Assembly: GCA_947258895.1 (NCBI GenBank) | Contig: CAMYKE010000053.1 | Span: 1 to 7,650 of the forward strand | Length of the DNA stretch: 7,650 nt | Direction: 5' to 3' | Source of the DNA: an uncultured Pseudomonadales bacterium | GTDB lineage: Bacteria > Pseudomonadota > Gammaproteobacteria > Pseudomonadales > IMCC2047 | In this document: positions 1-5,852 of the stretch, one piece after another | Numbering within the stretch: position 1 is the first letter of the stretch | Layout of the letters: each line of letters begins with the position of its first letter | Made by a program: the position numbers and the translations under genes | Notes under the pieces: generated by a model | Database searches by the model: none | What the model saw: only the letters and a program-made list of their open reading frames with translations | What the model was told of the DNA's origin: nothing

Positions 1-2
1 CT

Positions 3-1520
3 GGCGCCGGCGAACACGCCGCCTATCACGGCTCCAAACTCTCGACCAAACTCAAGGTGATGGGAATCGACCTGGCGTCCATGGGTATCATCGATCCGCA
101 ACGGGGGGAGGACGAGGTGATCCAGTTTTCCGAGCCGAAACGCGGTACCTATAAGAAGCTCATCGTACGCGATGGTCGCCTGAAGGGCGCCATCATGATG
201 GGCGACCTGGGAAAGATCGCTTTCCTGCTGCAAGCCTTCGACCGCAATACGCCCCTGCCGGAGGAGCGACTTTCACTGCTATTTGACCTGGGCACGCCAA
301 GCCAGGAAACGTCCTTCGAGGAGATGACCGATGAGGTGCAGATCTGTAACTGCAATGGCGTGACCAAGGCCGGTATCGGCGCCTCTGTTAGTGCCGGCTG
401 CCGCTCCGGCAAAGCCGTCATGGATGCCACCCGCGCGGGAATGGGATGCGGATCCTGCAAGAGTCTGGTGAATGAACTGGTGGAATGGTTTTGCGGCGGC
501 GAAGCGGAGGTGGATCCCGCCGTTCACTATTATGTGCCTGGCGTGGCGCTCAATAAACCGGACCTGGTCGCGGCGATCGAGGAGCATGGGCTCAAGTCCG
601 TGTCCGCAGTGTTTGAGCAGCTGGCCGGGGGCCAGGAGGATCCGGGCAGCAAGCCCGGCCTGGCGTCGCTGCTCAATATCCTGTGGAAGGACGAGTATGA
701 GGATGAGCGGGATGCCCGCTTTATCAATGACCGTGTGCACGGCAATATTCAGAAGGACGGGACTTTTTCCGTGGTGCCGGAAATGCCCGGCGGTATTACC
801 AGCGCTGACCAGTTGCGCAGGATCGCCGATGTCGCCGACAAGTACCAGATCCCCCTGGTGAAGCTGACCGGCGGCCAACGCATCGACCTGCTGGGTATTC
901 CCAAGCACCAGTTGCCCGACGTATGGAAGGACCTGGAGATGCCCGCGGGCTGGGCCTGGGGCAAGAGTTACCGCACCTGTAAAAGCTGTGTGGGTACTGA
1001 CTTTTGCCGTTACGGGCTTGGCGACAGCATGGGCCTGGCGGAAAAGATTGAAGCGCGGTTTCGAGGCCTCGACAGCCCCGGCAAACTGAAACTGGCGACC
1101 ACCGGGTGCCCGCGCAACTGCGCCGAAGCCTATGTCAAGGATGTGGGGGCGGTAGCAGTGGGTGACGGCAAGTGGGAGATCTATATCGGTGGCGCGGCGG
1201 GCTCCCACATTCGCAAGGGCGACCTGATGTGCACGGTCGACAGCGAGGATGAGGTGCTGCTGTATGCGGGGCGCTTTATCCAGTACTACCGGGAACGGGC
1301 GAAATACAAGGAGCGGACCCACAGCTTTATCGAGCGGATCGGCTTCGAGACAGTGCGCGCGGTCATCATGGACGACAGCGAACAGATAGCCGAGCAACTG
1401 GACCAGGCCATGCAAAAGTCCGTGGACGCGCTGGCCAAATCCCGGGACCCCTGGCTGGAAGCCACCTCACCCAAAACCGCGAACCAATTCTCCGACCTGA
1501 TAGCCGTTGGTCAGGATTAA
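3..1520 (+). CDS. nirB: NAD(P)H nitrite reductase large subunit NirB, C-terminal part (5' end outside window)
   Basis: This is the large subunit of the cytoplasmic assimilatory nitrite reductase, which reduces nitrite to ammonium with NAD(P)H via FAD, an Fe-S cluster and siroheme/[4Fe-4S]. The frame is open from the left edge: the residues before the first possible start (GTG at 57) already read as NirB (YHGSKLSTKLKVMG), so 57 is not the real start. About 505 residues are visible of a family length near 850. In order they are the end of the pyridine-nucleotide oxidoreductase part, a BFD-like [2Fe-2S] domain with CxC at 345-353 and CxxC at 447-458, a ferredoxin-like nitrite/sulfite reductase half domain (about 680-950), and the siroheme/[4Fe-4S] domain with CVGTDFC (Cys codons 987 and 1005) and TGCPRNC (Cys codons 1107 and 1119). 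All expected cluster cysteines in the visible part are present. It ends at TAA 1518-1520, 14 bp before nirD. Identification rests on recognised motifs and is firm. Confidence 0.96.
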   Translation, partial: GAGEHAAYHGSKLSTKLKVMGIDLASMGIIDPQRGEDEVIQFSEPKRGTYKKLIVRDGRLKGAIMMGDLGKIAFLLQAFDRNTPLPEERLSLLFDLGTPSQETSFEEMTDEVQICNCNGVTKAGIGASVSAGCRSGKAVMDATRAGMGCGSCKSLVNELVEWFCGGEAEVDPAVHYYVPGVALNKPDLVAAIEEHGLKSVSAVFEQLAGGQEDPGSKPGLASLLNILWKDEYEDERDARFINDRVHGNIQKDGTFSVVPEMPGGITSADQLRRIADVADKYQIPLVKLTGGQRIDLLGIPKHQLPDVWKDLEMPAGWAWGKSYRTCKSCVGTDFCRYGLGDSMGLAEKIEARFRGLDSPGKLKLATTGCPRNCAEAYVKDVGAVAVGDGKWEIYIGGAAGSHIRKGDLMCTVDSEDEVLLYAGRFIQYYRERAKYKERTHSFIERIGFETVRAVIMDDSEQIAEQLDQAMQKSVDALAKSRDPWLEATSPKTANQFSDLIAVGQD

Positions 1521-1534
1521 CAGGGACACAGCAC

Positions 1535-1852
1535 ATGGCAAACAATAAAGAGCAGAATCTGGGCCGTCTCTCACAGGTACCTCCGGGTGAGGGTCGCGTA
1601 TTCGTCATTGGCGGGGTTGAAATTGCGGTTTTTCACGACCGCCATGGCGGTGTCTATGCAGTTGAGCCCCGCTGCCCGCACGCCGGGGGACCATTGGCCG
1701 ACGGGTTGGTAGGCGCGGGTACGGTGGTGTGCCCATTGCACGAACGCTGCTTTGACCTGGCCACTGGCGAAAGCAGCAATTCGGATTGCCGCATCCGTGT
1801 CTACCCGGCACGGCTCAACGACAAGCAGGAAATTTTGGTTTCGCTGGGCTAG
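1535..1852 (+). CDS. nirD: Nitrite reductase small subunit NirD, Rieske [2Fe-2S] type
   Basis: This 105-residue protein is the small subunit partner of NirB. It has a Rieske-type fold with both ligand pairs visible: CPH (Cys47, His49) and CPLH (Cys66, His69), separated by a typical GGPLADG segment. The length matches short NirD proteins of about 105-110 residues. The ATG at 1535 is preceded by AGGGA at 1522-1526 with 8 nt spacing, and the gene starts 14 bp after nirB, so the two are almost certainly co-transcribed. The E. coli NirD, as I recall it, has lost the Rieske ligands, whereas this one keeps all four and should hold a cluster. A generic Rieske ferredoxin from an oxygenase is the alternative, but the position directly after nirB makes NirD far more likely. 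Confidence 0.93.
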   Translation: MANNKEQNLGRLSQVPPGEGRVFVIGGVEIAVFHDRHGGVYAVEPRCPHAGGPLADGLVGAGTVVCPLHERCFDLATGESSNSDCRIRVYPARLNDKQEILVSLG

Positions 1853-1966
1853 CGTTGCTGCGCCCCGGCACCCTCCGCCGGTAAGGTCGTCGCAACCAGA
1901 TAGTTTACTGGGGTTCATCCTGTAGTTGGCGGATAGCAAATTTTATATACAGTTCGGTACCCGACC
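1853..1966 (+). other. nirD-nasA spacer with imperfect stem-loop and possible weak internal promoter
   Basis: This 114-bp spacer is the longest inside the cluster. It contains a nested imperfect hairpin at 1854-1896: outer arms GTTGC (1854-1858) and GCAAC (1892-1896), inner arms CCGGC (1865-1869) and GCCGG (1877-1881) around a 7-nt loop. No T-run follows, so it is not a standard intrinsic terminator. The 3' half is AT-rich. TTGGCG (1926-1931) and TACAGT (1948-1953), 16 bp apart, form a marginal sigma-70-like pair. No convincing sigma-54 site was seen. The hairpin could act in mRNA processing or attenuation; this is inference from base pairing only. Confidence 0.35.
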
Positions 1967-3436
1967 ATGACAAATACAAAAAGCTTCAATCTGTTGTCCT
2001 TCACGGGCAAGATGAAAATCCTGCATCTCTCCTGGATGGCGTTCTTTATTACTTTTCTGGTGTGGTTCAACCACGCCCCGCTGCTGCAGGCCCTCAAGGA
2101 AACGCTGGGGCTGAGGAGCGCCGAGATCAAGATGCTATTGACCCTCAACGTCGCGCTCACCATACCGGCGCGCATCATTATCGGCATGTTGACCGATAAA
2201 TACGGGCCCCGGCTGATTTATTCTGCGCTGCTAATCGTCTGCTCGATTCCCTGTTTTATGTTCGCCCTGGCCGACACCTTCCTGCAGTTGGCACTGGCAC
2301 GGTTTTTCCTCGGCTTTATCGGCGCCGGGTTTGTGATCGGCATTCGCATGGTGTCGGAATGGTTTCCGCACAATGAACTGGGCACCGCCGAGGGTGTCTA
2401 CGGCGGCTGGGGTAATTTCGGTTCGGCGGCAGCCGCCTTCACGCTGCCGACAGTCGCCCTGTGGTTCGGCGGCGATGATGGCTGGCGCTACGCGGTAGGC
2501 GTCACCGGCGTGATGAGCCTGGCCTTCGGGTTTATCTATTACGCAAATGTCAGCGACACTCCCAAGGGGTCGACCTATTTTCGCCCCAAGAACCTCGGCG
2601 CACTGGAGGTTACCAGCAAGGGTGACTTGTGCGTGCTGGTGCTGATGAAGATTCCGATGTACGCGATCCTGGCGTTGCTGACCTATAACCTGTCCCCCGC
2701 CAAGATGGGCATGCTGGGGCAAATGGCGGCCAATATCGTCTGGATCGGCCTGGCAGCATTGTATTGTTACGATCTGTCGCATGTATGGAAAGTCAACCGG
2801 CACATCTTTGACAAGCCCGTCCCCGAAGTGCACCGCTACAAGTTCAAGCAGGTCGCGGTGCTCAACATCCTTTACTTCGCAACCTTTGGCTCCGAGCTCG
2901 CGGTGGTGTCCATGCTGCCCCTGTTTTTTGCCGAGACATTTAGTTTGACCCCGGTGGTTGCCGGGATGGTAGCCTCCGCCTACGCCTTTATGAACCTGAT
3001 GTCCCGTCCCGGCGGCGGTTGGCTGTCGGACAAGTTTGGCCGTAAACCCACGCTGCTGATACTGACCGCGGGACTGGCGCTGGGTTACCTGGCGATGGCG
3101 GCAGTCGGCAGCAACTGGCCCCTGTGGCTGGCAGTGGTAGCCGCCATGGCCTGTTCCTTCTTCGTGCAAGCCGGCGAAGGTGCGGTGTTTGCCGTGGTGC
3201 CGTTAATCAAGCGGCGCCTGACGGGGCAAATTGCGGGCATGACCGGCGCTTATGGCAATGTCGGCGCAGTCACCTATTTGACCGTGCTCGCGCTGGTGGA
3301 CTACAGTATATTCTTTTTCGTAATCGCGGGCACCGCGGTGCTGGGTTTCATTACGCTGTTGTTCATGGATGAACCCAAGGGACAGATGGCCGAGGTGAAC
3401 GAGGACGGTACTGTCGAATTGATCGACGTGTCCTGA
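1967..3436 (+). CDS. nasA: NNP-family (MFS) nitrate/nitrite transporter, NasA/NarK type
   Basis: This 489-residue inner-membrane protein belongs to the nitrate/nitrite porter family of the major facilitator superfamily and should import nitrate and/or nitrite for assimilation. It shows the MFS loop motif GMLTDKYGPR (73-82), the two nitrate-signature glycine stretches GGWGNFG (146-152) and GAYGNVG (428-434), and arginines in the expected substrate-site helices (Arg69 in IPARIIIG, Arg347 in MSRPGGGW). Between the usual helices 6 and 7 there is an extra segment of about 90 residues (200-290) with two further hydrophobic stretches (about 221-240 and 250-270), suggesting 14 rather than 12 membrane helices. 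I recall this longer form from marine gammaproteobacteria. The ATG at 1967 begins MTNTKSFNLLSFTGKMKILHLSW, typical of the family, but has no clear Shine-Dalgarno sequence. Placement after nirBD points to assimilation; direction and substrate preference cannot be read from sequence. Confidence 0.93.
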   Translation: MTNTKSFNLLSFTGKMKILHLSWMAFFITFLVWFNHAPLLQALKETLGLRSAEIKMLLTLNVALTIPARIIIGMLTDKYGPRLIYSALLIVCSIPCFMFALADTFLQLALARFFLGFIGAGFVIGIRMVSEWFPHNELGTAEGVYGGWGNFGSAAAAFTLPTVALWFGGDDGWRYAVGVTGVMSLAFGFIYYANVSDTPKGSTYFRPKNLGALEVTSKGDLCVLVLMKIPMYAILALLTYNLSPAKMGMLGQMAANIVWIGLAALYCYDLSHVWKVNRHIFDKPVPEVHRYKFKQVAVLNILYFATFGSELAVVSMLPLFFAETFSLTPVVAGMVASAYAFMNLMSRPGGGWLSDKFGRKPTLLILTAGLALGYLAMAAVGSNWPLWLAVVAAMACSFFVQAGEGAVFAVVPLIKRRLTGQIAGMTGAYGNVGAVTYLTVLALVDYSIFFFVIAGTAVLGFITLLFMDEPKGQMAEVNEDGTVELIDVS

Positions 3437-3454
3437 TCCTGCCACCGACGCGCG

Positions 3455-5284
3455 ATGCGGTTGGCTCGCCAGTACCGCCCGCCGCATGAAGCAATTGCAC
3501 ACGGTGACAAGCCAGTGACCTATAAAATCACCGCTAACAAAGTGGTCGAAATAGAGGGCGTTGTCCAGGATCCGACGGCGCTGGAAATCAGGTTTGGTGG
3601 TCACACCAGCGCCGGTATCAAGGCACATAACCAGGACGCTTTTGCCGCGTATCAGCCGGATTCATCGGCGCGCATGCTTAAGGGTGTGGTTGTTGCTATT
3701 GCCGATGGCGTCAGTTGCAGCGAGCGCAGCGCCGAAGCCAGCCAGGTTAGCGTCACCGACTTTATCAACGATTACTACAGTACTCCCGATACCTGGACCG
3801 TAAAGGAGTCCGCAGCGCGGGTACTCAATGCCCTTAACGATTGGCTGTACCAGCAAGGCATCCAGGGCAAGTCACTGCGCAGCGAGTTGGTCACAACCTT
3901 CAGTGGTATTGTCTTCAAATCCAATACAGCGCACATTTTCCAAGTCGGGGACAGCCGCATCTATCGCTGCCGCGGCGGTAATCTGGAGCAACTGACCCGC
4001 TCGCATTCCCGCACTGAAGCGGGTGACAAAGCCATCCTGACCCATGCGATGGGCATGGACATCCACCTCGAAGTAGATTACCTGAGCGACGAGCTCGAGG
4101 CGCAGGACCTGTACCTGCTCACCACCGATGGCGTGCATGATTTTCTGTCGGACGATGAGTTGAAGCTGCTGCTCCATCGAGACAGTGACTCACTGGAGTC
4201 CCTTGCACAACTGATCGTTAACAATGCGCTGAACCAAGGTAGCGACGATAACCTCAGCTGCCTTATAGTGCGGGTAGTGCATTTACCCGACGAGGATATC
4301 GACGAGGCCCACCGCAAACTGGCCCACTACGTAGTCCCCCCGGTGATGGAGCCTGGTATGTCTATCGACGGCTACCGCATTCTCGAGGTATTGCACAGCA
4401 GCTCCCGTAGCCACTTGTACCTGGTACAGGGGGAGGGAAATACCAACCGCCTGGTATTGAAGGCGCCATCGAGAAATTTTTCCGAGGACGACCAGCACCT
4501 GGAAGCTTTTATTCGCGAGCAATGGATCGGCAGGCGCATCAATCACCCCAACGTGATGTCGGTACACCGTCGTCCCGACCACACCCGGTTCCTGTACAAC
4601 CTTTACGAGTATCTGCCAGCCCGGAACTTGCGCCAATGGATGCATGACAATCCTCGCCCCGCACTGGGCAGGGTACGCAATATTATTGAACAGATCGCGG
4701 CGGCCCTGCGAGCCTTCCAGCGATTGAGCATGGTGCACCGGGATCTGAAGCCGGAAAATGTACTGATTGACAAGGATGATAGAATCAAGCTTATCGATTT
4801 CGGTACGGTACAGGTAAGAGGGCTGGAGGAAATCCGGACCGCGTTGCACGAGACCTGCCCGGTAGGCTCGATGCACTACATCGCACCGGAATACCTGATG
4901 AGCGAGCAAGGCCTCTCTCGATCGGATATTTTTTCGCTGGGTGTGATCGCCTATGAAATGCTGTGCGATTGTCTTCCCTACAAGGGGCTGCTCTATAAAA
5001 ACCAGGTTCCCAGCAACTATGGTCATTGGCAGTACCAGTCAATCAGCGATAAACGTGATGACCTGCCGCCTCGGGTAGACCTCGCGCTCAAGAGAGCCAC
5101 TGCGCCAGCACCCAAGGACCGTTACCAGGCGCTGTCGGAGTTTCTGACCGATTTACGTGTACCTAACCAGCAGCTGTCCACCAGGGTAACGCATGTCACG
5201 CTGATGGAGCGCAATCCGCTGCTGTTTTGGCAAACACTGTGCGCAATCCTTTTTGCCTTGCTACTGTGGCAGCTGGCAGTCTGA
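3455..5284 (+). CDS. Bifunctional PP2C-type phosphatase / Ser-Thr protein kinase with C-terminal membrane anchor
   Basis: This 609-residue protein joins two opposing signalling activities. Residues about 45-275 are a PP2C phosphatase with metal-binding motifs intact: HNQD (Asp61), ADG (Asp84), VGDSRIY (Asp166), TTDGV (Asp225) and GSDDN (Asp264/265). Residues about 305-565 are a Ser/Thr kinase: LVLK (Lys336), helix-C Glu355, HRDLKPEN (Asp430, Asn435), DFG (448-450), APE (477-479) and SDIFSLGVIAYEML. The ATP-binding glycine loop is degenerate (VLHSSSRSHLYLV). Residues 587-606 form one hydrophobic helix at the extreme C-terminus, so the protein is probably tail-anchored with both domains in the cytoplasm. 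It begins 18 bp after nasA. A similar kinase (PA1782) sits among nitrate-assimilation genes of Pseudomonas aeruginosa, so control of uptake or reduction is a fair inference; the target is unknown. The ATG at 3455 has no good ribosome site; GTG at 3515 or 3542 are alternative starts. Confidence 0.92.
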   Translation: MRLARQYRPPHEAIAHGDKPVTYKITANKVVEIEGVVQDPTALEIRFGGHTSAGIKAHNQDAFAAYQPDSSARMLKGVVVAIADGVSCSERSAEASQVSVTDFINDYYSTPDTWTVKESAARVLNALNDWLYQQGIQGKSLRSELVTTFSGIVFKSNTAHIFQVGDSRIYRCRGGNLEQLTRSHSRTEAGDKAILTHAMGMDIHLEVDYLSDELEAQDLYLLTTDGVHDFLSDDELKLLLHRDSDSLESLAQLIVNNALNQGSDDNLSCLIVRVVHLPDEDIDEAHRKLAHYVVPPVMEPGMSIDGYRILEVLHSSSRSHLYLVQGEGNTNRLVLKAPSRNFSEDDQHLEAFIREQWIGRRINHPNVMSVHRRPDHTRFLYNLYEYLPARNLRQWMHDNPRPALGRVRNIIEQIAAALRAFQRLSMVHRDLKPENVLIDKDDRIKLIDFGTVQVRGLEEIRTALHETCPVGSMHYIAPEYLMSEQGLSRSDIFSLGVIAYEMLCDCLPYKGLLYKNQVPSNYGHWQYQSISDKRDDLPPRVDLALKRATAPAPKDRYQALSEFLTDLRVPNQQLSTRVTHVTLMERNPLLFWQTLCAILFALLLWQLAV

Positions 5285-5427
5285 TTTGGAGCAGGTGGAT
5301 AATAGCCGCATCGGAGGTCGAGCGTGATTGGTGACAGTTCGTGCGGCTGAATGCCGGTTTTTAAGGTGTTTGGCCTCAACTATCGTGGCTGATCCGCACA
5401 TTTAAACCTGATGGCAAACCAGTAGTG

Positions 5428-5454
5428 TTGAGCCGATTGCCCGGCATCAATTTT
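5428..5454 (+). terminator. Candidate intrinsic terminator of the nitrogen-assimilation operon
   Basis: An 8-bp stem, TTGAGCCG (5428-5435) with CGGC (5442-5445) and TCAA (5447-5450), has a single bulged A at 5446 and a 6-nt loop. It is followed directly by TTTT at 5451-5454. The orientation fits transcripts from the upstream operon, and it lies about 145 nt beyond the kinase stop. A weaker 4-bp GC hairpin followed by five T (5344-5362) lies closer to the stop and could contribute. The T-tract is short, so efficiency is uncertain. Confidence 0.5.
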
Positions 5455-5742
5455 AGCACCGGAATTAACATGCCAATGCGTTCGTCAGCACGCGATGAGG
5501 CAACCACTTTGGTCAAGCGGCAGAGCTGAAATTTTTACGAATCATTTTGTGATGACTGGTTGTTATCCTGAACAGCGCGATTGCTGGAGCTTCTGGCGCT
5601 CGTAGTACTTGCTCCCGGTTTCGCAGGGTGTGAACACGGATTTCAAGAGCACGGTGTCGATATCTATTGAAATTTATACCGCCATTTTCATCAAAATTTC
5701 TGCCGACACACTCACGATAAATAATTGATTTCAAATAAAATT

Positions 5743-5771
5743 TTGGTGTTGCGGGTGGGGCACGCTAGAAT
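5743..5771 (+). promoter_or_regulatory. Candidate sigma-70 promoter for the downstream membrane-protein gene
   Basis: TTGGTG (5743-5748) and TAGAAT (5766-5771) are separated by exactly 17 bp. The -10 box matches the consensus at five of six positions; the -35 box only at its first three. The predicted start near 5778 leaves a leader of about 75 nt before the ATG at 5853. A direct repeat GCAAATT at 5772-5778 and 5794-5800 (22 bp apart) lies just downstream and could be an operator. This is based on consensus matching alone. Confidence 0.4.
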
Positions 5772-5842
5772 GCAAATTGCTGCCGATATTGAGGCAAATT
5801 TTGATGCACAGCAACTGTTACACTGGTTCCGGGCCTGATCAC

Positions 5843-5848
5843 GGAGGG
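5843..5848 (+). promoter_or_regulatory. Ribosome binding site fixing the start at 5853
   Basis: GGAGGG lies 4 nt before the ATG at 5853, counted from the last G, or 6 nt when counted from the GGAG core. It is the strongest Shine-Dalgarno sequence in the window. The reading frame is closed by a TGA at 5802-5804 and holds no other ATG or GTG before 5853, so this site settles the start. Confidence 0.75.
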
Positions 5849-5852
5849 CGAC

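Larger units (their letters stand above)
5285..5852. other. Gene-free spacer of 568 bp between the nitrogen cluster and the next unit
   Basis: No credible gene was found on either strand. The stretch is more AT-rich than the flanking genes. It contains a possible intrinsic terminator (5428-5454), an AT-rich inverted repeat GAAATTT/AAATTTC (5669-5675 and 5694-5700), five AAATTT hexamers between 5529 and 5801, a promoter candidate (5743-5771) and a ribosome binding site (5843-5848). The stretch 5455-5668 shows nothing else I can interpret. A 73-codon frame on the minus strand (5513-5734) starts with TTG, lacks a ribosome site and resembles nothing known to me. Confidence 0.7.

Noticed and set aside
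279..1415. Long minus-strand open frame (378 codons) opposite nirB
   Set aside because: It lies wholly over nirB, whose motifs are unmistakable. The frame is a by-product of GC-rich codon use, and its protein resembles nothing known to me.
1900..1966. Sigma-54 promoter before nasA, as often found for nitrogen genes
   Set aside because: No GG/GC pair with the required spacing (TGGC...TTGC) could be found in the gap.
2231..3169. Long minus-strand open frame (312 codons) opposite nasA
   Set aside because: It has a His/Gln/Gly-rich composition typical of the reverse of a membrane protein gene and is covered entirely by the clear transporter frame.
5513..5734. 73-codon minus-strand frame in the spacer
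   Set aside because: It begins with TTG, has no ribosome site and no recognisable motif, and lies in an AT-rich regulatory-looking region.
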